A stretch of 35,075 nt of DNA from Chara braunii (Eukaryota > Streptophyta > Charophyceae > Charales > Characeae): the NCBI GenBank assembly GCA_003427395.1, contig BFEA01000006.1, positions 5,887,368 to 5,922,442 of the forward strand, read 5' to 3'. The notes below the pieces were generated by a model. It was not told the DNA's origin. It ran no database searches and saw nothing but the letters and a program-made list of their open reading frames with translations. This document shows, in pieces, positions 1 to 8,042 of the stretch. Made by a program: the position numbers and the translations under genes. Numbering within the stretch: position 1 is the stretch's first letter; every line of letters begins with the position of its first letter.

Positions 1-541
1 CAGACCCTGGACCGTCCAGATGGACGGTTCAGCCTCCTTCGGCGGGTGGCAGCCTCAAGAGAGCCGCCAGGCCCAAACAAACTGTCGTTTGGGCCTACCC
101 ACTGGGCTGAGTGCAAAATCAGGCCTTTAGGGCCTATGACCCTCAAGGTCGGGCCTTTAGGCCCTGGTGTGTCCCTCCGGCCCTAAGTCGGGTCCGGTAG
201 GACCCGTGTGGCATCGAAGATGTAACATCTGCAGTGTGCCCGAAGACGAAGTGGGCAGAGATGTGTAGTGTAGTGATAGGGTAGTGGCAGCTAGCCCTGC
301 CATAGCTGTAGCATAGTGTGTGTGTGTGTTGCGTATGGAGACTGAGTGTTGCGTGTGGGACATCCAGGGTGATCTAGAGTGCGAACAGTGAGTTGTGTGG
401 GCGCGCAGTCGCCATAGCCAGTTGGAAGAGAACTCTTATCTGGGCACGATATTTTTGAGTACTATGTGGGCGCATGTCGCCAGTTTGCTGTATCGCTGTT
501 TGCATGCATGACGAAGTGTGAATAAGCCGAGTCTGATTGCA
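1..541 (+). repeat. Element A 5' LTR (partial, atypical U3)
   Basis: The segment 228-541 matches 8122-8435 base for base apart from scattered substitutions and ends in CA, one base before the primer-binding site. The segment 1-227 has no visible match to the corresponding part of the 3' LTR. It is GC-rich and full of short inverted repeats: 11-18 with 21-28 (2 nt gap), 70-78 with 87-95 (8 nt loop), and 217-222 with 224-229. No TATA-like motif is seen in 1-227, whereas the 3' LTR has one. The LTR start lies upstream of the window. Confidence 0.8.
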
Positions 542-542
542 A

Positions 543-554
543 TGGTATCGGAGC
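543..554 (+). other. Primer-binding site, element A
   Basis: TGGTATCGGAGC follows the LTR terminal CA by one base. It differs at one position from TGGTATCAGAGC, the complement of the 3' end of plant initiator tRNA-Met that primes minus-strand synthesis in many plant LTR elements. The 5' LTR boundary is anchored on this site. Confidence 0.85.
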
Positions 555-693
555 AGGTACCCGCTGTTCCACGCGCGCGATGTGTGCAGGGACGATGTGC
601 CGTAGCTGAAGTGACCGCCGGAGGAGGCAGTCCGCCATAGCGGACCTCGAGGTGGAAGAAGACGCCGCGCACCTGCAACAAGAAGACCACGAC

Positions 694-696
<3 letters not shown>

Positions 697-734
<38 letters not shown>
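697..734 (+). repeat. (GA)19 microsatellite
   Basis: Nineteen uninterrupted GA units (38 bp) in the element A leader. On the opposite strand they would encode a meaningless Ser/Leu run. Confidence 0.98.
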
Positions 735-737
<3 letters not shown>

Positions 738-881
738 GAGAGATACAAGATTGGGTTCTTACCTGCTGCGCTGAAGATACCGCTACAGAGAAAGAGAGGA
801 AGGAAGAAAGTGAAGGAAGGGGAAGTAGACGGCGAGGGTGACGAAGGTGGAGGTGCCGGCAGCCATAGCCGAGGTGAGGAG

Positions 882-1047
882 TTGACCGGGCGTTGACCAG
901 ACCGTTGACCAGAGGGTTGACCAAGGGTTGACCAGAGGGTTGACCAGGCGTTGACCAGGGGTGTTGACCAAGCTTTGATTGGGGTTGACCGCGTTGACTC
1001 GGCGTTGACCAAGGCGTTGACTGGAGCTGCTGACCAAGATTTTGACC
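882..1047 (+). promoter_or_regulatory. Array of 13 W-box-like TTGACC/T motifs in element A leader
   Basis: TTGACC or TTGACT begins at 882, 893, 905, 917, 928, 940, 951, 964, 985, 994, 1005, 1017 and 1042. All are on the + strand, mostly 11-12 bp apart, about one helical turn. TTGACC/T is the core W-box bound by plant WRKY factors (established knowledge). The variable bases between motifs (GGG, AGA, GGC and so on) mean it is not a perfect minisatellite, so the core is the best-conserved part. Regulatory function is inferred; it could also be a decayed 11-12 bp tandem repeat. Confidence 0.6.
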
Positions 1048-1857
1048 AAGCTGGAGTTGGTGATATCTCGCTGAGCCCTAACCTATCCCCTTACCCTGTG
1101 GATGTGCACTCACCCTACGGTACTTGCTGAGTTGAGTCTGTCTGTCTTTCCTTTCTGCATTGAGTCTCTTCTGTCCAAGGTGTTAGGACTCTGTGGATGA
1201 AGGATAGGGGCTTGCTGCCAAACCTGCACGGGCTTAGTAGGACCAAAGCTCTACGCTGGCACTTGGAGACCTGGGAATGAGCGGCGAGCGCTCGTTAAAC
1301 AACTCGTCTAGCCCAATGATCGGTACTGTCCGACAGGTCTACTGAGTTCAGTGTAGAGGGTCTGAACTCCGGGCTGTAGGCTGAAACGGGGGCCGTCTTT
1401 AAGTGTTGAGGCCTGGTTGAGCCACTCCCCTNCCGGACCTACTACAGCNGATGATCTGTGTCTGACGACTCGACTNTCCCGAGGGATACGAANCCCTCCA
1501 AGGACCNGTACAGACCGGCGGGCTGCTCGGTGTGGCANAGTAGGCTGGAACGGCTGAGTTGTGGGCTGAAATCGCCAGAGGNACCAAGCTGATCACGTCG
1601 TCCTGTCTGCGACGTTAAAGAATTCTTGCGGAGTTTNGGGGATCTCCTTAAATGCNTCCTGATCAGCTTTGGGTTCAGTAGTGACAGCCTTAGAGTAGTT
1701 GTGAGTAGTGGATCTTAGAGAGTTAGTCAGTAGGTCAGTGTGTCCGGGTAGGTCTAAGTGGTGGGGGGGGGGGCGTTGTCGTGCACCTGACGCCACAATG
1801 GACGACTATCCGATGTATGGGTTGCTGGTTGGGTTCTCTCTCTGGGGGACCCTCTGA

Positions 1858-2433
1858 CGCCTCCTCTTTCCTCTGGGTTTCTGGCCCACTTTCACGTGTA
1901 GATTAGGGCCCACTCATGGTGGTACTTCCACCACGCCATACACGAAGGAGGAGGAGGAGAAGATGGCCGCCATCTTGCAGGAGAGGAAGGAGAAGAAGCA
2001 GGCCAAGAGGAAGGCCTTGAAGGAGGAGCAGGCGGCCAAATTGTAGAAGATAGAAGAAGAGATGGCCAGGGAGAAAGAGAGGTTGAAAAAGGAAGAAGAA
2101 GAGAAGCTGAAAGAGGTGGATGAAGAAGAGGAACGACCGCCACTGCAAAGGAAGAGTGGGCAAAACAGTGGCAGCAACGGTAATGAGATGGAGAAGAAGA
2201 TTTCGGAGTGGGTCGCCAGCTTATCCCTAGGCCAGGAAGAAGAGGTGATGACGTACATCCCAAAGGATGACCAAGAGGCTGCCATGAAGGCTTGGGATGC
2301 AGAGAAAGACCCTCTTAGGCGACAGGTACTAGAGGATCAACAGAGGATGGAGTGGAAACTTGCCATGATGAGGGAGAAGAAGAGAAGGGTGGATGCGGCG
2401 AGTGAAGCGGTCAAAGAGTTGGAGGAGGTGTAG
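1858..2433 (+). pseudogene. gag: Element A gag N-terminal coiled-coil region, interrupted by TAG codons
   Basis: The frame is open from 1858 and encodes a highly charged Glu/Lys/Arg helix typical of a long coiled coil, with runs such as KEEEEKM and EREKERL-like heptads. It then has a region containing WVASLSLGQEEEV and a second charged helix. It is in the same frame as the downstream gag core, but TAG codons at 2044-2046 and 2431-2433 break it. The first ATG after the first stop is at 2062 (123 codons to 2433). Coiled-coil N-termini of this kind also begin gag in elements B and C, so I take it as genuine gag sequence mediating Gag assembly (inference). Confidence 0.7.
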
Positions 2434-2436
2434 AAA

Positions 2437-3831
2437 GTGAGTCTAAAGTTGACCCCCCAGGTAGATTTCGAACGGAAGGTAGAGATACTCGCCCAGAGCG
2501 TCGAGCGGCTAGCAAAGATACAAGAACAACAATACGAGTTTAGCCGAAGCCAGGACATAGTTGTGCGCTCGATGCGAATGGGATTCCGGGACTTTGCGCG
2601 CGAGCTGATAGGAGCCGTAGGGGCCGAGGTGAATCATCGCCTCAAGAAGACTGAGCGTTTTTGTGTCGGCGCCATTGAGGGCGTCAAGGTAGCAGCTCCC
2701 AAGGAGGAGGAGACTCGTCCTCGCAGGGAGCCAGTCAAAGTCAAATTCCTTGATTCCTACAGTGGNAAAAGGGAAGAGAACTTTGATAATTGGGAGGCCA
2801 ATGTCAGGACCTATGTGCATCTGCAACAGGTCTCCCCGGATCAGCAGGTCCTAATTGCGATCCACGCGCTTAAGGATGAGGCCGCTAGCTTTGCAAGGTC
2901 CCTTGTTCGCGCTGCCAACTGCAGTGATGATCCAGTTGCATACTCCACATTCACCCCCCTCGTTGAGTTCCTGAAATTGCTGCGCGAGCAATTTGCTGAT
3001 GTCGCTCGTAGTGTTAAAGCGTCAGATAGGCTGCAGACGATCCACGCCCGCAAATGGAAGAGTGCCAGGGCACTCAAGAGTACAATGGATGAGTTAGTGG
3101 CTGTCCCTGACCATGGGGTTTCGGACACCCAGTTGGTCGGCCTCTTCTATCGGGCCATACTCGAAGCCCTTCGAGGGCATTTCTTCGCAAAGAGCGAAGA
3201 CCCCGCCACTACGTATGATTCTCTTAGCCGTGAAGTGGTGGCTTTTGAAGCCAAGTCTTCGCTTGTGTCCACCTTCTGGCACAAAGACTTGGATAAGGGA
3301 AAGCAATGGAAGGGCCGCATTATTTCTGGGCAAGTGAAGACTAAGGATAACCTTGTCCTGATCTTAGATGAGGGTAGTGTGGATGAGATCCCCTACGACC
3401 AGATTGAGTGGGGGTTAGAGGAGGAGGACAGTGGTGTGGGACAGGGGAGGACCTACGCTGCTGTCGCGGCTGGAGGGAGGCCGCAAGGAGGACGAGGCCA
3501 GGGCCAAGGGGGCCGGGCCTCAGGGAGCCGGTTTCAGGGCGATCAGGGGGTTGGCGGTAGAGGAGGAAACCGCCAAGCGGGAGGCAGGGGTCAAGGTCCC
3601 CCGCAAAACGGTGCTAGGAATAGGTCTCCCTATAGGGTAGGAGGATGGCACCCAAGGCTACCGCAGGGTAGGCCTTGGGAATCTCTGGGTCTGGACCAGA
3701 GCTTATGGCAACAACGATTGGACCGGGGCCAGTGCATTTTTTGCGGTGACCCGGGCCACACCATCAAATACTGTCCTAAGTATCGAGAGACCCGAACGGC
3801 TGCTCAAGGGCCAAAAGGCAGCCGCCGGTAG
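2437..3831 (+). CDS. gag: Element A Gag core (capsid plus nucleocapsid)
   Basis: 464 codons ending in TAG. Residues about 1-70 continue a coiled coil. About 100-280 form the capsid-like region, beginning near KVKFLDSYS and including the FDNWEANVRTYV segment that marks retrotransposon gag. About 345-410 are Gly/Arg/Gln-rich and basic, as in RNA-binding nucleocapsid linkers. C433-x2-C436-x4-H441-x4-C446 is a classic CCHC zinc knuckle (CIFCGDPGHTIKYC). There is one undetermined base at 2765. The protein would package element RNA in cytoplasmic particles (family knowledge). The true start is upstream, since the frame continues across the TAG at 2431. The last 52 bases overlap the pol frame, which lies in -1. 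Confidence 0.88.
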   Translation: MSLKLTPQVDFERKVEILAQSVERLAKIQEQQYEFSRSQDIVVRSMRMGFRDFARELIGAVGAEVNHRLKKTERFCVGAIEGVKVAAPKEEETRPRREPVKVKFLDSYSXKREENFDNWEANVRTYVHLQQVSPDQQVLIAIHALKDEAASFARSLVRAANCSDDPVAYSTFTPLVEFLKLLREQFADVARSVKASDRLQTIHARKWKSARALKSTMDELVAVPDHGVSDTQLVGLFYRAILEALRGHFFAKSEDPATTYDSLSREVVAFEAKSSLVSTFWHKDLDKGKQWKGRIISGQVKTKDNLVLILDEGSVDEIPYDQIEWGLEEEDSGVGQGRTYAAVAAGGRPQGGRGQGQGGRASGSRFQGDQGVGGRGGNRQAGGRGQGPPQNGARNRSPYRVGGWHPRLPQGRPWESLGLDQSLWQQRLDRGQCIFCGDPGHTIKYCPKYRETRTAAQGPKGSRR

Positions 3832-4640
3832 GGGTAGCAACTACCCCTACCACTAGGCCATGGAGGGAACATAGCGCTAGCCGACAGGAGACTCCCCCAC
3901 CACGTGTGCCAATGGCAGAGGTTGCAAGCCGGTGTCTAGATAGCTGCCGAGAGACTGCTTGTGTTAGAGTCTCTCTAGACACCTCCCTCACAGGCGTGGC
4001 CGAAGAATTGAAGGAGAGGAGGCCCGCCTGGGCCAAGATGAAGAAGGAGAATAAAGGGCANCTGNTTTTATTAGATGCCGAGATTTTTAGAAGTAGAGTA
4101 GGGGCCCTAGTAGACTCAGGGGCCACCCGCAGCTATATTAGTAAGAAAGCGCTGCAAAAGTTGAGGCTAGAAAAAGTCCAGAAACTGACAGACCCCATAG
4201 TTAGTATCCTCGTGGACAATCGTACAATGGTTGTAGAGGAGTATGTAGAGGAAGTCCAGGCATATTTTCGCCTAGAGAAGGATGGGAAAGTGGAGAAGGT
4301 CCTCCACTCCCTGACTCTCCTCGTAGAAGACAGCCTCCCATTTGATATTGTCCTGGGACTGGATTTGGGAGAGGCAGCCGGGGCCACGCTCCATCTGAAA
4401 GAGCACGAGTGTAGGTTCCCTAGTTCGTCAGGCGAGGCTAAGACTGCCCGCCTGTTCCATGTGTCCGGGGTAGAGAATTCCTTGGCGCATTGCTGCCTTA
4501 GTGCCCCTGCGTTCGCCAGATTGGTGAAGAAGGAGAAATTAGAGGAACAGGTCTTTGTTGCCTATGTTAGGCCAGTCACTGAGCCTAAGGAAGAGAAGCC
4601 CGTACACACCTGCTATTGCCAAATTGCTGGAAGAGTTTAA
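3780..4640 (+). CDS. pol: Element A Pol N-terminus: aspartic protease
   Basis: This frame is open from 3780 (after a TAA at 3777), overlaps the gag end in the -1 frame, and has its first ATG at 3912 (M in VPMAEV). A GTG start gives the 245-codon frame beginning 3906. The retropepsin active site D-S-G lies at 4113-4121 within ALVDSGATRSYIS, followed by the family's flap and the late hydrophobic VLGLDLG element (ILG-type). The protein would cleave Gag-Pol as a dimer. No separate start with good context is obvious, so expression by -1 frameshifting from gag is inferred. The frame leaves true coding near 4590-4610, where homology moves to the next frame. There are undetermined bases at 4061 and 4065. 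Confidence 0.85.
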   Translation, partial: VSRDPNGCSRAKRQPPVGVATTPTTRPWREHSASRQETPPPRVPMAEVASRCLDSCRETACVRVSLDTSLTGVAEELKERRPAWAKMKKENKGXLXLLDAEIFRSRVGALVDSGATRSYISKKALQKLRLEKVQKLTDPIVSILVDNRTMVVEEYVEEVQAYFRLEKDGKVEKVLHSLTLLVEDSLPFDIVLGLDLGEAAGATLHLKEHECRFPSSSGEAKTARLFHVSGVENSLAHCCLSAPAFARLVKKEKLEEQVFVAYVRPVTEPKEEKPVHTCYCQIAGRV

Positions 4641-5427
4641 GGATTTGACCGAGCCGCCGACAGGCACAGTGCCGCGGCCCATCCAGCACCGTATTAAGAT
4701 AGAGCCTGGCAGTAGAACTCCTAAGGGTGCTGTGTATAGGATGTCCCCACGGGAGTTAGAGGAGCTACGGAAGCAGTTGGACGAGCTCCTTGAAAAGGGT
4801 TGGATTAGGCCCAGTTCGTCTCCGTTTGGAGCGCCTGTTCTCTTTGTCCCTAAGAAAGAGGGAGAGCTGAGGATGTGNATAGACTATAGGGGTCTGAATG
4901 CTATTACAGTAAAGAATGTTGAGCCACTACCTAGGATAGACGATCTCTTAGATCGAGTGCAGGGGGCGAAGTATTTTTCTTAGATAGATTTGAAGTCCGG
5001 ATATCATCAGATAGAGGTGCATCATGATGATCAGTATAAGACAGCCTTCCGGACTAGATATGGGCACTACGAGTTCATAGTGATGCCCTTTGGACTAACC
5101 AACGCGCCAGCCACGTTCCAGCGCTGTATGAACGATTTGTTTAGGCCGTGGTTAGACAGATTTGTTGTAGTTTATCTAGATGACATTCTAGTGTTTAGCA
5201 GGACCCTCGAAGAGCATCAGGGTCATCTCAGGCAGGTCTTGGAGAAGCTGAGGGAAGCTAACTTCAAGAACTATGCAAAGAAGTGTGATAGGGCGAAAAC
5301 CCAAGTTTTGTACTTAGGCCACGTCTTAGATGGAGACGGCGTCAAGCCTGAAGATAGTAAGATCGCAGCGATTAGAGATTGGCCCACACCACGTACGCTG
5401 ACAGAGTTGCGCTCGTTCCTGGCCTAG
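4555..5427 (+). pseudogene. pol: Element A reverse transcriptase, one in-frame TAG
   Basis: True RT coding starts near 4600 (PAIAKLLEEFKDL). It shows the whole Gypsy RT core: the fingers segment with KGWIRPSSSPFGAPVLFV, IDYRGLN, then [10 protein letters not shown] carrying the motif A aspartate, [13 protein letters not shown], and the catalytic YLDD at 5173-5184. A TAG at 4981-4983 stands where the family has Lys, immediately before the motif A aspartate. It is in frame with both flanks and would truncate the enzyme before the active site. There is one undetermined base at 4878. The frame ends at 5427, where one base appears to be missing in a G run (CTGGCCTAG) so that the next segment is in another frame. 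Confidence 0.88.
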
Positions 5428-7265
5428 CTAATTACTATAGGAAGTTCGTGAAGAACTTCTCCACCATCGCTGCGCCCCTTCGCAGATTGCTGAGAAAGGA
5501 GACCATCTGGAAGTGGGATAAGGACTGCAAGTCTGCTCTGAAGAAGTTAAAGCAAGCATTGATAGAGTATCCAGTCCTTAAAGTCGCCGACCCGTCCTTG
5601 CCCTTTGTCGTCACGACTAATGCGAGTCAATACGGCATAGGCGCAGTGTTGCAGCAAGACGATGGCAATGGGTATAGACCCGTAGAGTTCATGTCCGCCA
5701 GGATGCCTTCAGAGAAGGTCGCGACATCTACCTATGAGAGGGAACTCTACGCTCTCAGGCAAGCCTTAGACCACTGGAAGCACTACTTGCTTGGGAGACA
5801 CTTCAAAGTCTATTCTGACCATGAAACGTTACGATGGTTAAAGACACAGGCCAAGATGACACCTAAGCTTACTAGGTGGGCTGCAGAGATAGATCAGTAC
5901 GACTTTGAGCTCAAGCCTGTCAAAGGGAAGTACAATGTAGTTGCGGATGCTCTGAGTAGGAGGGCAGATTGCTTTGGGGCGATAGTGCATTACCTCGATA
6001 TAGGGAAGGACCTGCAGCAGAAAGTTAGAGGGGCCTACGCGCAGGACCCTATTTATAGTGACCTCCTTAAGAAAGTTAAAGAGGCCCCAGAGACTGAGCC
6101 AAACTACCGCACTACTGAAGGGTTGCTTTTTGAGAAGACCTATGTTTTTGACCGATTGTGCATCCCCAATAGTGAAGAGATCCGTAGTTTGATTTTGGGG
6201 GAATGCCACGACACAGAGGGTCATTCCGGTTGGCAAAAGACTTTAGCCAATCTGATGCGCGCGTATACCTGGCCAGGGATGAAGAATGACTGCATAGAGT
6301 ATGTTCGCAGTTGCAAAGTCTGCCAGCGTAACAAGAGTTCTACACGCGCCCGGCTAGGCCTTCTCAGACCCTTGCCCATTCCGGATCAGCCGGGAGACTC
6401 GGTGTCCATAGACTTCATGGACACTCACGTCAAAAGCAGGCACGGCAAGAGCCAAGTCATGGTCATAGTTGACCGCTTTAGCAAGTACGCAGTTTTTGTT
6501 CCTTTGCCTTCAGAGGCACGTACTGATTTAGTCATACAGAGATTCTTCGACTGTTGGGTGAGCGAGAATGGAATCCCACTGTCTATAGTTAGCGATAGAG
6601 ATAGTCGCTTCACTAGCCAGAACTGGCAAGAACTCATGGGAGTATACGGATCTAAGTTGTTGATGTCGTCTGGCCGTCATCCAGAGACTAACGGTCAGAC
6701 AGAGCAAATGAACAAAATCCTACAGCAAGTTATACGCATGTATATTAGGCCAGATCAGATTAACTGGGATGAGATGCTGCCTAAAGTAGATAGTGCGTAC
6801 AATAACAGCGTGCATCTAGCCACCTGCCGCACTCCCAACGAACTGCACAAGTCCTTTAGACCGCGCAGACCGTTTGAGGGACTCAACCAGGATCAGACTC
6901 ACAGATTGCCGCCCGGGAGCAGGGAGTTTGCTGTACAACACGAGAAAGAACTAGCTACTGTAGTAGGAAACCTCTGGAAAGCCCAGCATAGGATGATAGA
7001 ACAAGCGAACAAACATCGTCGCCCGTCACAGTTTCAAGTAGGCGACTTGGTCTGGGTTAGTTCTAAGGAGTTTACACCTGAGGAGAACATCTCGCAGAAG
7101 TTACTGCCCACATATAGAGGGTCGTGGCCTGTTCTGGATGTCAAGGGCGGCGAAGATGGACCGTCTTACACTAAAGAGCTACCAGCACACCTCCACACTT
7201 ACCCAGTTTTCCACGCATTAAAGTTACTACCTTGTCAAACGAGTGATCAGTTTCCATCCTCGTAG
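5379..7265 (+). CDS. pol: Element A RT connection, RNase H and integrase
   Basis: Longest open frame in the window (628 codons); real coding begins near 5424 (LANYYRKF). RNase H: the first catalytic position reads TTNASQYG, with Asn81 replacing the usual Asp. The later acidic residues in YERELYA, YSDHETL and VVADALSRR are present. Integrase zinc domain H277-x4-H282-x29-C312-x2-C315 is intact. Catalytic D345 (SIDFMD), D406 (SDRDSRF) and E442 (GQTEQM) have exactly 35 residues between the second D and E. The C-terminal GDLVWVSSKEF motif and a GPY/F-like element (YRGSWPV) follow. The integrase looks chemically intact, while RNase H is probably impaired. The frame ends at 7265 by a one-base shift just before the tail. 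Confidence 0.92.
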   Translation: MAHTTYADRVALVPGLANYYRKFVKNFSTIAAPLRRLLRKETIWKWDKDCKSALKKLKQALIEYPVLKVADPSLPFVVTTNASQYGIGAVLQQDDGNGYRPVEFMSARMPSEKVATSTYERELYALRQALDHWKHYLLGRHFKVYSDHETLRWLKTQAKMTPKLTRWAAEIDQYDFELKPVKGKYNVVADALSRRADCFGAIVHYLDIGKDLQQKVRGAYAQDPIYSDLLKKVKEAPETEPNYRTTEGLLFEKTYVFDRLCIPNSEEIRSLILGECHDTEGHSGWQKTLANLMRAYTWPGMKNDCIEYVRSCKVCQRNKSSTRARLGLLRPLPIPDQPGDSVSIDFMDTHVKSRHGKSQVMVIVDRFSKYAVFVPLPSEARTDLVIQRFFDCWVSENGIPLSIVSDRDSRFTSQNWQELMGVYGSKLLMSSGRHPETNGQTEQMNKILQQVIRMYIRPDQINWDEMLPKVDSAYNNSVHLATCRTPNELHKSFRPRRPFEGLNQDQTHRLPPGSREFAVQHEKELATVVGNLWKAQHRMIEQANKHRRPSQFQVGDLVWVSSKEFTPEENISQKLLPTYRGSWPVLDVKGGEDGPSYTKELPAHLHTYPVFHALKLLPCQTSDQFPSS

Positions 7266-7500
7266 ACCTATGATTCCACCCGATATGGATGGGAGGTATG
7301 ACATCGATGGCATAGTTGCTGAAGATGTATTTAGAACTGGAGGTAGGGGTCGTCCACAGAAACAGTACAAGGTTCATTTTAGCTATCAAGAACCGGAAGA
7401 CGACTGCTGGTTTACAAGATCTGAACTTCTAGAGACAGCTCCCGATATAGTCCGGGCCTACGAGAGACAGCAGAAGGGTAAAGGTCCTGCCTTGGACTGA
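7243..7500 (+). CDS. pol: Element A Pol C-terminal tail, chromodomain-like
   Basis: Real coding runs from about 7258 to the TGA at 7498-7500 in a frame one base off the integrase. After RRPMIPPDMDGRYDIDGIV comes GRGRPQKQYKVHFSYQEPEDDCWFTRSELLETAPDIVRAYE. The spacing of YDID, QYKVHF, a tryptophan and a terminal helix ending in a Tyr resembles the chromodomains at the C-terminus of plant chromovirus integrases. However, the canonical aromatic cage is not convincingly complete. The same tail is recognisable in elements B, C and D. A role in targeting integration to marked chromatin is inferred from the family. Confidence 0.65.
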   Translation: MISFHPRRPMIPPDMDGRYDIDGIVAEDVFRTGGRGRPQKQYKVHFSYQEPEDDCWFTRSELLETAPDIVRAYERQQKGKGPALD

Positions 7501-7526
7501 AATTTTCTCGGAGGACCTCGAATTTA

Positions 7527-7538
7527 GGCCGGCGGGAG
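7527..7538 (+). other. Polypurine tract region, element A
   Basis: GGCCGGCGGGAG immediately precedes the TG of the 3' LTR. Element C has GGCCGGCAGGAA at the same place, so the tract is conserved between the two families and fixes the U3 boundary. It is less purely purine than usual. Confidence 0.7.
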
Positions 7539-7753
7539 TGAAATGGTATTCACCAGTTCGCAGTAGCGAATGCAGATCCCGGGGCTCGATCCATAGTTCC
7601 CCATCTTACCTGTGTACAGTATTGATGTCAACTCGTAGATTTGAACCCGTGACCTGTAGGATCGCCAGTGGTAGGTAAGTCTTCGTAGGTCACTAGGTAG
7701 AGGAGATTCGAACCGTAGACCTGTAGGGTAGANGTCTAGACAGTTCTAAGGTN

Positions 7754-7846
7754 GTAGCCGTAGACTGCCTGAAGAGTCAAGGTCGTAGCCGCTACTTACC
7801 TGAAAGGGCAAAGTCGTAGCTGCTACAGTACCGAAGGGCCAGCGTA
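7754..7846 (+). repeat. 31 bp tandem repeat, 3 imperfect copies, in element A U3
   Basis: Units begin at 7754, 7785 and 7816 with GTAGCCGTAG, GTAGCCGCTA and GTAGCTGCTA, and keep the spacing exactly 31 bp. Direct repeats in U3 are common enhancer architecture in LTR elements; function here is inferred only. Confidence 0.75.
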
Positions 7847-8035
7847 GAGGTTTCTAGAACTGGCTTTTCGGAGTTGGCCTGTGTTTAGCAGAGGCAAGTG
7901 GTCAAGTGGTGGTAGTCCACCTAGCCTAGTCAGCAGTCCCAGGTAGCCCAGTCCGGTCCAGTCAAGCAAGTACCGTCTGGGACTGTGCACATCATGGGCC
8001 AAGGGGATAGAGGCCAGACCAACGCAGCGCAAAAG

Positions 8036-8042
8036 TATAAAT
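8036..8042 (+). promoter_or_regulatory. TATA box of element A 3' LTR
   Basis: TATAAAT in a context of aaaag-TATAAAT-caagaggc, located inside the LTR at a position expected for the U3/R promoter, with transcription likely starting about 25-35 bp downstream. It has no counterpart in the visible part of the 5' LTR. Confidence 0.6.

Larger units (their letters stand above)
555..1857 (+). other. Element A untranslated leader
   Basis: About 1.3 kb between the primer-binding site and gag, with no supported coding. It holds a GA microsatellite (697-734), a TTGACY array (882-1047), single undetermined bases scattered between about 1432 and 1656, and a run of 11 G at 1763-1773. An ATG at 1798 is in the gag frame but meets TGA at 1855-1857 after 19 codons, so it could be a broken gag start or a short upstream reading frame. 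Open frames on the opposite strand here follow the low-complexity sequence and show no family features. Confidence 0.7.

Noticed and set aside
882-1047. CRISPR-like repeat array
   Set aside because: Core repeat is only 6-9 bp with 3-6 bp variable spacers, in a eukaryotic retrotransposon; no cas-like genes.
374-1049. Several open frames on the - strand (up to 212 codons) over the A leader
   Set aside because: They translate the GA microsatellite and TTGACC array into Ser/Leu and WST-type repeats; no family features, and they lie in the untranslated leader.
4555-5427. Diversity-generating retroelement or group II intron RT
   Set aside because: RT motifs, RNase H, HHCC/DDE integrase, LTRs and tRNA primer sites are those of Ty3/Gypsy; no template/variable repeats.
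7640-7725. A tRNA gene on the - strand
   Set aside because: Only B-box-like stretches; T-stem does not pair and no acceptor, D or anticodon arms can be placed.
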